This document shows positions 1 to 10,705 of a stretch of DNA of 64,000 nucleotides, in pieces (the first letter of the stretch is position 1; every line of letters starts with the position of its first letter). A program made the position numbers and the translations under genes. Source of the DNA: Ralstonia pickettii (lineage in GTDB: Bacteria > Pseudomonadota > Gammaproteobacteria > Burkholderiales > Burkholderiaceae); NCBI RefSeq assembly GCF_001699815.1, contig NZ_MCGB01000057.1, forward strand, positions 372,001 to 436,000, given 5' to 3'. Below the pieces are notes generated by a model, which ran no database searches, had not been told where the DNA came from, and saw only the letters and a program-made list of their open reading frames with translations.

Positions 1-565
1 TCTGCGCGCGGTCGAACGTCCAGCGGGCGGCCTTCACGGCAACGGTATCGCCGCTGATGTCGGGGGCGTACGTTGTGTCGGCAGGCAGCACGGGCAGCCT
101 GTCGCCGTCTTTCAACGGGCGCCCTTCGAAACCACCAAAGCCGGCTTTCAGATCGGTGCTGCGCGAGCCCATCATCTCGGGCACATCGATGCCGCCGGCC
201 ACGCAGAGATACGCACGCACCCCGCCCTGCGCCACGCGCAATGTCAGCATCTGCCCGCGTTGCACGGGGATGGCGCGCCAAGCATGCACCGGTGCGCCGT
301 CGAGCGTGGCGCGGCAATCGGCGCCCGTCAGCGCGATCAGGCCATTGGCGTGGAAGCGCAGCGTGGCGTTGCCCAGCGTGAACTCGATGCCCGCCGCATC
401 GCTGCGGTTGCCAACCAAGCGGTTGCCCACATACAGCGACAGCGGATCCAGCGCGCCCGACGTGCACACGCCAAAACGGCGATAGCCGGTGCGGCCCAGG
501 TCCTGCACGGACGCCAGCACGCCGGCCCGCACGATCTCGATCATGGGTTGGGGTTTCGAACTCAT
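1..565 (-). CDS. pxpC: 5-oxoprolinase subunit PxpC, N-terminal part
   Basis: This is the first 188 residues of the C subunit of the PxpABC 5-oxoprolinase, which uses ATP to open 5-oxoproline to glutamate in the cytoplasm. The rest lies beyond the left edge. The start of the AHS2 (KipA/PxpC) domain is visible, with QDLGRTGYRRFGV at about residues 21-33 followed by TSGALDP, the usual family opening. The ATG overlaps the pxpB stop as ATGA, so the pair is probably translationally coupled. pxpA is expected nearby but is not in view. Older annotations call this family 'biotin-dependent carboxyltransferase' or an allophanate hydrolase subunit. The family assignment is secure; the exact substrate is inferred from the pair. 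Confidence 0.9.
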   Translation of the reverse strand, partial: MSSKPQPMIEIVRAGVLASVQDLGRTGYRRFGVCTSGALDPLSLYVGNRLVGNRSDAAGIEFTLGNATLRFHANGLIALTGADCRATLDGAPVHAWRAIPVQRGQMLTLRVAQGGVRAYLCVAGGIDVPEMMGSRSTDLKAGFGGFEGRPLKDGDRLPVLPADTTYAPDISGDTVAVKAARWTFDRAQ

Positions 566-1209
566 GCGCGCACCTTCGAGGCAACAAAGCGGATGCGGTC
601 TCCGGGCGCCAGCAGCGTGGGGGGATTACGCTGCGGCATGAAGAGCGCCGCGTCTGTGCGGCCAAGCAGTTGCCAGCCACCGGGGGATGCGGCCGGGTAG
701 ATGCCGGTCTGCTCGCCGCCGATGCCGACCGAACCGGCCGGCACGGCCATGCGCGGCTCGGCGCGACGCGGCGTGGCGAGTGACTTGTCGAGCCCGCCCA
801 TGTAGGCAAAGCCGGGCTGGAAGCCCAGGAAATAGACGATGTATTCCGGCGCGGTGTGACGGCGCACGACTTCGGCCGTGCTGAGGCCGGTGTGCTTGGC
901 GACTTCGCGCAGGTCGGGGCCTTCGTCACCGCCATAGGCGACTTCGATGTCGACGAGTTTGCCGTCGGCCACCAACGCCTGGCTCTCTTCCCAGGCCTCA
1001 CGCAGCTGCGTGGTCAATCGCTGCGCATCGGCCAGTGGACCGAACACGAGCGTGAGGTTGTTCATGCCGGGCACCACGTCGACCACGCCCGCCCAATTGG
1101 ACGCGCGCGAAGCCATGGCCCAGATGCGCTGCTGGCAATTCAGGGTGGCCGGTGGCGGCACTTCGCACAACAGCGCGAGTTCGCCCAGCCGGTGAATCGT
1201 GCACTGCAA
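562..1209 (-). CDS. pxpB: 5-oxoprolinase subunit PxpB (KipI family)
   Basis: 215-residue AHS1-domain protein, the B subunit of the PxpABC 5-oxoprolinase. The family signature YFLGFQPGFAYMGG lies at about residues 126-139, and the PAGSVGIGG segment with the adjoining SPGGWQLLGRT region is in the C-terminal half. Length is normal for the family. It is the first gene of the pair; its TGA overlaps the pxpC ATG. The upstream gap to 1484 includes an AT-rich stretch around 1275-1325 that probably carries the promoter, though I could not choose a clear -35/-10 pair. In Bacillus the homologue KipI inhibits a sporulation kinase, but in proteobacteria the pair works in 5-oxoproline turnover. Confidence 0.92.
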   Translation of the reverse strand: MQCTIHRLGELALLCEVPPPATLNCQQRIWAMASRASNWAGVVDVVPGMNNLTLVFGPLADAQRLTTQLREAWEESQALVADGKLVDIEVAYGGDEGPDLREVAKHTGLSTAEVVRRHTAPEYIVYFLGFQPGFAYMGGLDKSLATPRRAEPRMAVPAGSVGIGGEQTGIYPAASPGGWQLLGRTDAALFMPQRNPPTLLAPGDRIRFVASKVRA

Positions 1210-1484
1210 CTTAACCCCCGTCTCGTGTGCGCCGTTGGCGGGAAGATCCCTGCAAAACGACGCGCGTTTGAAAACGAAAGCGATACGTTAATAAATTGTC
1301 GATAAATTCTGTATAAGAAGTAACCCTTAGTCGTTCAGGGCCAAGTCGCTGCTGAACGCGGTCCGGCTGCACTCATCATAGGTGCCGGACGCGGTTAGCG
1401 TGACAGGCATGTTATGCCAAAGTCATATGAAAGGAGGAAGACGCCCCCAGAACAAGAGGCGTAGATCGAGACCGGAACTGAGGG

Positions 1485-2699
1485 TCAGGCGGCGGGCTCT
1501 TCGCGCGTGATGCGCAGACCCAGAACGAGTGCGGCGACGGCGCAGACAGCCATCATGCCCAGCAGCGGCAGCGCCGTCTGGCCGACGGCGGCAACCACCG
1601 TACCGGTCACCATGCCGAGGCCAAATTGCATGGCGCCCATGAGCGCCGAGCCCGTACCCGCACGCGCACCCTGCCCCGCCATTGCCAGCGCGCCGGTGTT
1701 GGGAGAGATGCAGCCGATCGAGGCGATGTAGCAGAACAGCGCCGCCAGCACGAGCGGCAGCGGCGTAAAACCGGCCGCGGCGGCAGCGGCAGCCAGCACG
1801 CTGGTGATGGCCGGCACCCACAGCGCCCGTCGCAGCACGCGCGCCGGCGAATACTTGCGCACCAGCCGCACATTCACGCGCGAGGCCGCGATCATCCCGG
1901 CGGCGTTGCTGCCGAACACCCAGGCGTACTGCGACGGCGTCAGCCCATAACCGTCGATCAGCACGAACGACGACACGGTGATGTACGCGAACATGCCCGA
2001 CAGAAACACGGCGCCGCACCACATATAGGCAGCGTAGTGGTGATCGCGCAGGAGTTCCCAGTAGTCGCGCAGCACGTGGCGGACTGCCAGCCTGCGCGCC
2101 TGCTCGGGCGCCAGCGACTCGCGCATCAGGTAATGCACCGCGACCAGCGACAGCACGCCAAATGCCGTCAGCAGAGCAAAGATGACCCGCCACGTTGTGA
2201 ACTGCAGCACTGCGCCGCCAATCATCGGCGCGAGGATGGGCGCTACACCCATCACCAGCATCAGCGTCGAATACGCCTGCGCGGCGCCGGCCGGGTCCAT
2301 GCGATCACGCACGGCAGCGCGTGCGATGACCATGCCCGCGCAGCCGCCAAACCCCTGCACGCCGCGCAGCACGGCCAGCATCGTGGCGTCTTTGGCGAAC
2401 GCGCAACCGATGGACGCCGCCACGTACATCGCCAGACCGATATAGAGCGGCGGCTTGCGGCCAAACCGATCGCTGGCTGGGCCGTAGATGAGCTGGCCGA
2501 TCGCCAGGCTGATCAGGAACACAGTCAGCGTGAGCCCCGCCGCGGCCGACGACGTATTCAGATCGCGCGCGATGGTCGGCAGGCTCGGCAGGTACATGTC
2601 CACCGACAGCGGGCCGATGGCCGTGAGCGCGCCAAGCAGCAGGAGCCAGCCGGGGATCGGGCCGGGCATGCGGGATCGTGCAGGAGCGGGAGCAGTCAT
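1485..2699 (-). CDS. Bcr/CflA-type multidrug MFS exporter
   Basis: 404-residue inner-membrane transporter of the major facilitator superfamily with about 12 hydrophobic segments. The first one after a short cytoplasmic N-terminus ends in DMYLPSLPTI, typical of the Bcr/CflA drug:H+ antiporter subgroup. The loop 2-3 motif reads GPASDRFGRKP. A longer in-frame opening exists upstream, but the ATG at 2699 (MTAPAPARSR) gives the normal family length. It is divergent from the ABC transporter operon that begins after 3000. Substrate cannot be read from the sequence; sulfonamide, bicyclomycin or chloramphenicol export is typical for relatives. Confidence 0.88.
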   Translation of the reverse strand: MTAPAPARSRMPGPIPGWLLLLGALTAIGPLSVDMYLPSLPTIARDLNTSSAAAGLTLTVFLISLAIGQLIYGPASDRFGRKPPLYIGLAMYVAASIGCAFAKDATMLAVLRGVQGFGGCAGMVIARAAVRDRMDPAGAAQAYSTLMLVMGVAPILAPMIGGAVLQFTTWRVIFALLTAFGVLSLVAVHYLMRESLAPEQARRLAVRHVLRDYWELLRDHHYAAYMWCGAVFLSGMFAYITVSSFVLIDGYGLTPSQYAWVFGSNAAGMIAASRVNVRLVRKYSPARVLRRALWVPAITSVLAAAAAAAGFTPLPLVLAALFCYIASIGCISPNTGALAMAGQGARAGTGSALMGAMQFGLGMVTGTVVAAVGQTALPLLGMMAVCAVAALVLGLRITREEPAA

Positions 2700-3150
2700 G
2701 AAGGGAGAACTTGACGCGGCGGCAGACGGGAGGCCCGCGCCGGAGTAAACCGGGAACTGTAGCGCAAAGCGGCGAGCCACGCGCGCGCACTGGTCAGGTG
2801 CACGACGGCATGCGCGCCCCACCCGAGGGCTGCACGTGCCACCTGCATACATCGGCATGACAAGCTGGACCCCACAAATCGCCGCGATCGGGCCGGCACG
2901 GGATTTGCACTCCGCCACCCCTCGTACGAGGCAGTCCCAAGCCGGCCGAAATCGCCGTTCGGCATGGAGCCGAACGATATAATTCGCGGTTGATGGCAGG
3001 CATCACCCAACCATGATGATTGCTGCGATGCGTCGGCGCGAATCTGCGTTGGCGTTGCCTGCAGTGAAGTGTCGTCAACACCCAAAAACGAGACCGCCTC
3101 CGCTGCGTACCGGCACGGTGAGCGGCACGGAAACCACGAGCCAACCTGTT
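2700..3150. promoter_or_regulatory. Divergent intergenic region between the MFS exporter and the BMP-type ABC operon
   Basis: About 450 bp separate the chosen starts of the two divergent genes. A TATAAT hexamer at 2978-2983 on the plus strand is a candidate -10 for the ABC operon, but I see no convincing -35 17 bp upstream. The frame of the ATPase gene stays open back to an ATG at 3013, so part of this stretch could be coding if that start is used. No tRNA, repeat or riboswitch fold was recognised here. Confidence 0.4.
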
Positions 3151-4693
<1,543 letters not shown>

Positions 4694-4701
<8 letters not shown>

Positions 4702-5803
4702 CGTCATGCATGGCAGCCGCCTGGCGCTGCCGGTTTCGCTGGAGCTGCGGGCGATCCCGTCGCGCACCATGGCCTATGCCTCGCCGCTCATCGCGCTGGT
4801 GTTGACGATGGTGTTCGGCCTGCTGCTGTTCGCGCTGCTTGGCAAAGACCCCGTGGCCGGCCTGCGCGTGTTCCTGGTCGAACCGCTGGTCAGCAAGCGG
4901 GCGATTGGCGAAGTGCTGCTCAAGACCGTGCCGCTGGTGCTGTGCGCGCTGGGCTTGTCGGTGTGCTATCGCACCAACGTGTGGAACATCGGCGCGGAGG
5001 GGCAACTGATCTTGGGCGGCATTTTCGCCGCGGCTACGATCGTCTACTTCGATACGCCGACACCCGCCATCCCGGGCGGCTTTGCGCTGGTGCTGGCCCT
5101 CGTTGCTGGCCTCATCGGCGGCGCGCTGTGGGCAGCGATCACGGCGCTGCTGCGCGATCGCTTTCATGCCAACGAGATCCTCGTCTCGCTCATGCTCACG
5201 TACATCGCGCAGTTGCTGCTGCTGTACGTGGTCAACGGGCCGTTGAAGGACCCGAACGGCATGAACTTCCCGCAATCGATCGTGTTCGACAGCGCGTTCG
5301 TTCTGCCGACGCTCGTGGCCGGCACGCGCCTGCACGTTGGCTTCCTGTTCATGCTCGTGATGACGGCGGCGATGACGTTGTTTGTCTTCCGCAGCTTTGC
5401 GGGCTATCGCCTTCAAGTCGGTGGCCTGGCCCCGCAAGCCGCGCGCTATGCGGGCTTCTCGTCGCGCGCGGCGCTGTGGACGGCGCTGCTGGTGTCGGGC
5501 GGCCTGGCAGGCGTTGCCGGCGCCTTCGAGGTCACGGGGCCGATCGGGCAACTGCTGCCGTCCATTTCCCCCGGCTACGGCTTTGCCGCCATCGTGGTGG
5601 CGTTCGTCGGGCGCCTGAATCCGGTGGGCACCGTGCTGGGTGCGATCGTGATGTCGCTGTTCTACATCGGCGGCGAGCTTGCGCAATCGCGCCTGGGCCT
5701 GCCGTCGGCCATTACCGGAGTGTTCCAGGGGATGCTGCTGTTCTTCCTGCTCGCCTGCGACACGCTCATCGAATACCGCCTGCGCTGGCGCGCACATCAC
5801 TGA
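4694..5803 (+). CDS. BMP-type ABC importer permease 1
   Basis: 369-residue integral membrane permease (BPD_transp_2 family, YufP/NupB-like). Hydrophobic segments alternate throughout, and the cytoplasmic coupling region includes RDRFHANEILVSLMLTYIA, the equivalent of the EAA loop in this family. The start codon lies inside the end of the ATPase gene, indicating translational coupling. The gene that follows 13 bp later encodes the partner permease, so the two would form a heterodimeric channel energised by the duplicated ATPase. Relatives import purine nucleosides; the substrate here is inferred. Confidence 0.9.
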
Positions 5804-5816
5804 TCGGGCCGCATAC

Positions 5817-6737
5817 ATGGAAAGTCTCGCTCCCCTGATCGCCGCGTCGATCAACGCCGGCACCCCGCTGTTGCTGGCCGCCCTGGGCCTCTTGATGAAC
5901 GAGCGCTCCGGCGTGCTCAACCTCGGCGCCGAAGGGATGATGCTGGTGGCCGCCGTGGTCGGCTTCATGGTCGGCTACCAGACGCAGATTCCGCTGCTGG
6001 GTTTTGCCGCCGGCGCGCTTGCCGGCATGGTGATGGCCGCCCTCTTCGCCTGGCTGGCGCTGGTGCTCGTCACCAACCAGGTCGCCACGGGCCTCGCCCT
6101 GTCGATTTTCGGCACCGGCCTGTCGGCCTTCATGGGCCAGCGCTTTGTCGGCATGTCGCTGCCGGCGCAGGCGCACGGCATCCCCGGGTTGGAGTCGATT
6201 CCGTTTGTCGGCCCCGCCCTGTTCGCGCACCACTGGATGGTCTATTTCAGCCTGCTGCTGTGCGGCGCGATTGCGTGGTTCCTGTTCAAGACGCGGGCTG
6301 GCCTCACGCTGCGGGCGATTGGGGAATCGCCGGAGTCGGCTCACGCGCTCGGCTATCCGGTACGCACCGTCCGCTTTGGCGCGCTGTTGTTTGGCGGCGC
6401 GTGCTGCGGGCTGGCAGGTGCCTACCTATCGCTGGTCTACACGCCGATGTGGGTCGAGAACATGGTCGCCGGCCGCGGCTGGATTGCCCTCGCGCTGACC
6501 ACCTTTGCCACTTGGCGCCCGCTACGCATTCTGTTCGGTGCGCTGCTCTTCGGCGGCGTGACGATCCTGCAATTTCACCTGCAAGGGATGGGCGTGTCGG
6601 TGCCGTCGCAGATTCTGTCGATGGCGCCGTTTGCCGCCACCATCGTCGTGCTGGCCATCATCTCGCGCAATCCGGATTGGATCCGCCTGAACATGCCCGC
6701 ATCGCTCGGCAAGCCGTTCCGCCCGGGGGCTGCCTAA
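5817..6737 (+). CDS. BMP-type ABC importer permease 2
   Basis: 306-residue membrane permease, partner of the preceding one (YufQ/NupC-like). The N-terminus has GTPLLLAALGLLMNERSGVL followed by NLGAEGMML, the diagnostic segment of the second permease in BMP systems. The frame extends further upstream inside the previous gene, but the ATG at 5817 gives the family-like N-terminus MESLAPLIAASINAG. Together with the ATPase and permease 1 it completes the inner-membrane core. A 79-bp gap separates it from the binding-protein gene, which has its own ribosome-binding site. Confidence 0.9.
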   Translation: MESLAPLIAASINAGTPLLLAALGLLMNERSGVLNLGAEGMMLVAAVVGFMVGYQTQIPLLGFAAGALAGMVMAALFAWLALVLVTNQVATGLALSIFGTGLSAFMGQRFVGMSLPAQAHGIPGLESIPFVGPALFAHHWMVYFSLLLCGAIAWFLFKTRAGLTLRAIGESPESAHALGYPVRTVRFGALLFGGACCGLAGAYLSLVYTPMWVENMVAGRGWIALALTTFATWRPLRILFGALLFGGVTILQFHLQGMGVSVPSQILSMAPFAATIVVLAIISRNPDWIRLNMPASLGKPFRPGAA

Positions 6738-6816
6738 ACTGCATGCAGCGTCAGCTTCTGCATTCCGCTTTTATTTGCCTCAACACAGTCAACGAGCCAC
6801 ACAACAGGAGAAATCG

Positions 6817-7974
6817 ATGAACGTTACCCGCAGGATCACGCTGGCCGCCCTGGCCGCCGGCGCTGCCCTGACCCTCTGGGGTTGCGGCAAGTCCAACGAC
6901 AACGCTAGCGGCAATGCCGCGCCGGCCGCATCATCGGCCCCCGCCGCTGCCGCACCGGCGCCGGCCAATGAACCGCTGAAGATCGCGTTCGTCTACGTCG
7001 GCCCGGTGGGCGACGCAGGCTGGACGCACGCCCACGACGACGGCCGCAAGGAAGTCGAAGCCAAGTTCGGCGACAAGGTGAAGACCAGCTTCGTCGAAAG
7101 CGTGCCCGAAAGCGCTGCGGACGCCGAGCGCGTGTTCCGCGACCTGGCCACGCAAGGCAACAAGGTCATCTTCGGCACGAGCTTTGGTTTCATGGAATCG
7201 ATGCTCAAGGTCGCCAAGGAATTCCCGGATGTGAAGTTCGAGCACGCCACCGGTTTCAAGACCGCCGACAACCTCGGCCAGTACGACGTGCGCACATATG
7301 AAGGCGCCTATCTGGCAGGCGTGGTGGCCGGCAAGATGAGCAAGTCGGGCAAGCTGGGCGTAGTGGGATCGGTGCCCATCCCCGAGGTGATCCGCAACAT
7401 CGATTCGTTCACGCTGGGCGCACGCAGCGTCAACCCGAAGGCCACCACCCGCGTGGTGTGGGTCAACAAGTGGTTCGATCCGGGCAAGGAGCGCGAAGCG
7501 GCCACCACCCTCATCGGCCAGGGCGTCGACGTGCTGATGCAGAACACCGACTCCGCCGCCGTCGTGCAGACCGCGCAGGAGAAAGGCGTCTACGCGATCG
7601 GCTGGGACAGCGACATGACCAAGTTTGGCGAGAAGGCCCACCTGGCGGCTTCGATCAACAAATGGGGCGTGTACTACACCAAGGTCATCGGTGATGTGCT
7701 TGAAAACAAGTGGAAGCCGGAAACCGTGTGGTGGGGCCTGAAGGAAGGTGCGATCGACCTCGGCGCATACAACGCCGTGGTGCCGGAAGACGTGAAGACG
7801 CTGGTCGAGACACGCAAGAAGGGCATCATCGACGGCTCGGCTCCGATCTGGAAGGGCCCGCTCAAGGACAACACCGGCAAGGAAGTCCTGCCCGTCGACA
7901 AGGTCGCCGACGACGGCTTCCTGCACGGCATCAAGTTCTACGTGGAAGGCGTGGAAGGCAAGATTCCAGGCTAA
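6817..7974 (+). CDS. BMP family (PnrA-like) substrate-binding lipoprotein
   Basis: 385-residue periplasmic binding lipoprotein that delivers ligand to the importer encoded just upstream. The signal peptide ends in lipobox LWGC with the modified cysteine at residue 23, followed by an Ala/Pro/Ser-rich linker to about residue 50. The BMP domain follows: IAFVYVGPVGDAGWTHAHD near the start and KVIFGTSFGFMESM further on. The ATG at 6817 has a good Shine-Dalgarno (ACAGGAG, six bases upstream). The binding protein is last in this operon, whereas it often comes first. Family members bind purine nucleosides or, in some proteobacteria, other nucleoside-like ligands. A strong terminator follows. Confidence 0.92.
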   Translation: MNVTRRITLAALAAGAALTLWGCGKSNDNASGNAAPAASSAPAAAAPAPANEPLKIAFVYVGPVGDAGWTHAHDDGRKEVEAKFGDKVKTSFVESVPESAADAERVFRDLATQGNKVIFGTSFGFMESMLKVAKEFPDVKFEHATGFKTADNLGQYDVRTYEGAYLAGVVAGKMSKSGKLGVVGSVPIPEVIRNIDSFTLGARSVNPKATTRVVWVNKWFDPGKEREAATTLIGQGVDVLMQNTDSAAVVQTAQEKGVYAIGWDSDMTKFGEKAHLAASINKWGVYYTKVIGDVLENKWKPETVWWGLKEGAIDLGAYNAVVPEDVKTLVETRKKGIIDGSAPIWKGPLKDNTGKEVLPVDKVADDGFLHGIKFYVEGVEGKIPG

Positions 7975-7993
7975 GTCGTACCCGTCTCGGCAA

Positions 7994-8026
7994 AAGCCGG
8001 CGTCTCGCGAGAGGGCCGGCTTTTTT
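7994..8026 (+). terminator. Rho-independent terminator of the BMP ABC operon
   Basis: Inverted repeat AAGCCGGC (7994-8001) with GCCGGCTT (8015-8022) followed by a T run to 8026. It lies 20 bp after the stop of the binding-protein gene. Confidence 0.85.
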
Positions 8027-8137
8027 CATGGACGATCGCGCCTCTTCTTGAAAACCGGACCGTTTCCCCAAGCTGATACGATGATCCGCCGGCCAAACGG
8101 ACTCATGTGACGCCGGCTTTTCATCAAGGAGCCCACG

Positions 8138-8434
8138 ATGTTCGGACGACTTTTCCGCCTGTGGAGCGTGGTGCGCAACGACGTGCGCCTGCTGTGGTTT
8201 GCGCTGCGCCATCCGGACAAGCCGTGGTGGCTCGCGCCGGCTGCGCTGCTGCTGGTGGGGTATGTGGTATCGCCCGTCGACCTGATCCCGGACGTCATTC
8301 CCGTGATCGGCTGGGTGGACGACATCGTGCTGGTGCCCTTTGCGCTGCACATGCTGCTGCGCGGCCTGCCCGACCGCGTGCGCGAGGATGCGCGCTTTGC
8401 TGCCGCCCGGCGTGTGAAGCCCTCCGGGCGGTAA
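8138..8434 (+). CDS. YkvA/DUF1232 small membrane protein
   Basis: 98-residue protein of the YkvA (DUF1232) family. The conserved core is a hydrophobic stretch with YVVSPVDLIPDVIPVIGWVD at about residues 46-65, the hallmark SPxDLIPD motif, followed by a second hydrophobic segment. It probably sits in the inner membrane; no biochemical function is established for the family. It stands alone between the ABC operon terminator and a convergent oxidoreductase gene whose stop is 9 bp away. The start has an AAGGAG sequence upstream. Confidence 0.85.
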   Translation: MFGRLFRLWSVVRNDVRLLWFALRHPDKPWWLAPAALLLVGYVVSPVDLIPDVIPVIGWVDDIVLVPFALHMLLRGLPDRVREDARFAAARRVKPSGR

Positions 8435-8443
8435 CGCCTCGAC

Positions 8444-9424
8444 TTATGGCAAGAGGATCGTCGACCCGGTCGTCTTGCGCGCTTCCAGATCGCGGTGCGC
8501 CTGCGCCGCGTTCTGCAGATCGTAGCGCTGGTGAATCTCGATCTTGACCTTGCCGCTGCTCACCACATCAAACAACTCTGCCGCCATCGGTTCCAGCAGC
8601 TCGCGCCGTGCCGTGTAAGTCATCAGCGTCGGGCGCGTGATCTTGAGCGAGCCTTTTGCGCTCAGCACGCTGAGGTCAACCGGTGGCACTGGGCCAGATG
8701 CGTTGCCGTAGGTGACCATCATCCCGCGCGGTGCGAGGCAATCCAGCGAGCCCGTGAACGTGTCTTTGCCAATGCCGTCGTAGACCACCGGCACGCCCTT
8801 GCCGCCAGTGATTTCGCGCACGCGTTCGGTAAAGTTCTCACGGGTGTAGACGATGGTGTGGTCGCAACCGTGCGCGCAGGCAAGTTCAGCCTTGGCATCG
8901 CTGCCAACGGTGCCAATCACCGTGGCGCCGAGCGCCTTGAGCCACTGGCACGCAATCAACCCCACACCGCCAGCGGCTGCGTGAAACAGCACCGTATCGC
9001 CGGGCTGCACGCGATAGCTGTCTCGGATCAGGTATTGCGCGGTCATGCCCTGCAGCATCATCGCTGCGCCGGTTTCAAAGTCGATCGCATCGGGCAGGCG
9101 CACGAGAATGTCGGCCGGCATCGTGCGCAACGCAGCGTAGGCGCCGGTCGGACGGCCGGCGTAGGCCACGCGGTCGCCCGGCTTGACGTGCGTCACGCCC
9201 TGGCCCACGGCTTCGACCACACCCGCGGCTTCCATGCCGATGCCGCCAGGCAGGGGCTGGGGATACAGCCCGGTGCGGAAATAGACGTCGATGTAGTTCA
9301 GGCCGATGGCGTGCTGCTTGATGGTGGCCTCGCCGGGGCCGGGCGCGGGCACGTCGACATCGACGTACTGCATCACTTCGGGGCCGCCGGTTTCAAAGAT
9401 GCGGATGGCTTTCGCTTGTGTCAT
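8444..9424 (-). CDS. Zinc-free NADPH:quinone oxidoreductase (MDR family)
   Basis: 326-residue medium-chain reductase of the quinone oxidoreductase (QOR/Qor) type. After the N-terminal GroES-like domain the NADPH-binding segment [19 protein letters not shown] is seen at roughly residues 145-165. The zinc-binding cysteines of alcohol dehydrogenases are missing. It would reduce quinones or enones in the cytoplasm with NADPH. The ATG at 9424 overlaps the stop of the upstream methylglyoxal synthase gene as ATGA; a longer frame exists but runs inside mgsA. Coupling to mgsA suggests a role with reactive carbonyls, which is inference. Confidence 0.9.
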   Translation of the reverse strand: MTQAKAIRIFETGGPEVMQYVDVDVPAPGPGEATIKQHAIGLNYIDVYFRTGLYPQPLPGGIGMEAAGVVEAVGQGVTHVKPGDRVAYAGRPTGAYAALRTMPADILVRLPDAIDFETGAAMMLQGMTAQYLIRDSYRVQPGDTVLFHAAAGGVGLIACQWLKALGATVIGTVGSDAKAELACAHGCDHTIVYTRENFTERVREITGGKGVPVVYDGIGKDTFTGSLDCLAPRGMMVTYGNASGPVPPVDLSVLSAKGSLKITRPTLMTYTARRELLEPMAAELFDVVSSGKVKIEIHQRYDLQNAAQAHRDLEARKTTGSTILLP

Positions 9425-9861
9425 GCGTGGATCTCCTTCGGATCGGGCGCCACCCGTTGCAAGGCAGACATCACCAGGTCGGCGGTTGCGAGGTTGGTGG
9501 CGCAGGGGATGTTGTGGACGTCGCAGGCGCGGACCAGCGCGTTGATGTCGGGTTCGTGCGGCTGCGGCGTCATCGGGTCGCGCAGGAAGATGACGGCGTC
9601 GACACGGCCTTCGGCCAACTGCGCGCCAATCTGCAAGTCGCCGCCCCACGGGCCGGACAGCATGCGCTGCACGGTCAGGCCGACTTCCTTCTCCAGGCGG
9701 CCACCCGTGGTGCCGGTCGCCAGCAAGTCGCATTGCGACAGGAAGGCCTGGTGCGTTTGGGCGAAAGCGACCATGTCGTCTTTCTTGTGGTCGTGTGCGA
9801 TCAGGGCGACGCGGCGTTTGCGAACTGCGCTTTCGGGCGTAGCGGGCGTAAGGGTGGTCAT
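9421..9861 (-). CDS. mgsA: Methylglyoxal synthase
   Basis: 146-residue cytoplasmic enzyme converting dihydroxyacetone phosphate to methylglyoxal and phosphate, a bypass that relieves phosphorylated-sugar stress. Visible motifs are the opening [10 protein letters not shown] at about 21-30, the phosphate-binding ATGTTGG, and [11 protein letters not shown] at about 70-80, in which Asp75 matches the catalytic Asp of the family. FLRDP and the C-terminal [10 protein letters not shown] segment also match. The ATG at 9861 leaves a 10-bp gap to the upstream SDR gene; an upstream in-frame ATG at 9900 would overlap that gene. It lies in the middle of a three-gene minus-strand operon. Confidence 0.93.
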   Translation of the reverse strand: MTTLTPATPESAVRKRRVALIAHDHKKDDMVAFAQTHQAFLSQCDLLATGTTGGRLEKEVGLTVQRMLSGPWGGDLQIGAQLAEGRVDAVIFLRDPMTPQPHEPDINALVRACDVHNIPCATNLATADLVMSALQRVAPDPKEIHA

Positions 9862-9871
9862 GTCGATTGGC

Positions 9872-10663
9872 TTAAAAGGTGCCAGGGAAGCTGCCGCCAT
9901 CCAGCAGGATGTTTTGCGCGTTCAGGTAGCCGGCATGCTGGCTACACAGGAAGGCACAGACGGCGCCAAATTCGGCCGGTTGGCCAAAGCGTCGAGCCGG
10001 ATTGCCCTGCCGCTTGCGGTCGAAATTCTCTTCTGCGCTGATGCCGGCAGCCTTGGCGCCTGCCTCCAGCGTCTTGGTCAGGCGGTCGGTCTCGAACTGG
10101 CCCGGCAGCAGGTTGTTGATGGTCACGCCGTGCTTGGCGACTTCACGCGCCAGGCCGGCAACGAAGCCGGTCAGGCCGGAGCGCGCGCCGTTGGACAAAC
10201 CCAGCACGTCGATCGGCGCCTTGACGGCACCGCTGGTGATATTGACGATGCGGCCCCAGCGGCGCTCGATCATCTTGTCGACGGTGGCTTTGATGAGGTC
10301 GATCGGCGTGAGCATGTTGGCGTTGAGCGCGGCATTCCATACGTCGCGGTCCCAATCGCGGAAGTTGCCCGGCGGCGGGCCGCCTGCGTTGTTGATGAGG
10401 ATGTCGGGCGAGCCGCCCAGACGCTCGCATGCGAGCAGCGCTTCGGCACGGCCTTCCGGCGTGGTGATGTCGGTCGCCACTGCTTCCACGCGCACGCCGT
10501 GCGCCGTGCGGATGCGCTCGGCCGCTGCCGACAACGCTTCGGCACCGCGCGCGACGATCACCACGTCCACGCCTTCGGCAGCCAGCGCATCGGCGCACGC
10601 AAAGCCCAATCCCTTGCTTGCGCCACACACCAGCGCACGCTTGCCTTTCAGCCCCAAGTCCAT
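9872..10663 (-). CDS. SDR-fold oxidoreductase-like protein with altered catalytic residues
   Basis: 263-residue Rossmann protein of the short-chain dehydrogenase superfamily. The cofactor motif GASKGLG is at about residues 14-20, NNAGG at about 91-95, and the catalytic Ser is probably Ser144 in NITSGAV. Where the catalytic YxxxK should stand 13 residues later, the sequence is SNGAR, so Tyr is replaced by Ser157 and Lys by Arg161. Classical SDR catalysis is therefore doubtful, although nucleotide binding should remain. It heads the operon with mgsA and the quinone oxidoreductase. Automated calls usually name such proteins 3-oxoacyl-ACP reductase; the substrate is unknown. Confidence 0.85.
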   Translation of the reverse strand: MDLGLKGKRALVCGASKGLGFACADALAAEGVDVVIVARGAEALSAAAERIRTAHGVRVEAVATDITTPEGRAEALLACERLGGSPDILINNAGGPPPGNFRDWDRDVWNAALNANMLTPIDLIKATVDKMIERRWGRIVNITSGAVKAPIDVLGLSNGARSGLTGFVAGLAREVAKHGVTINNLLPGQFETDRLTKTLEAGAKAAGISAEENFDRKRQGNPARRFGQPAEFGAVCAFLCSQHAGYLNAQNILLDGGSFPGTF

Positions 10664-10705
10664 CTTGTCTGACTCCTTGTGATTGCTATTTGGATTGGCC
10701 GCCCG

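Noticed and set aside
8495-10672. A 725-codon plus-strand frame opposite the oxidoreductase, mgsA and SDR genes
   Set aside because: It spans three well-supported genes on the other strand and has no domain.
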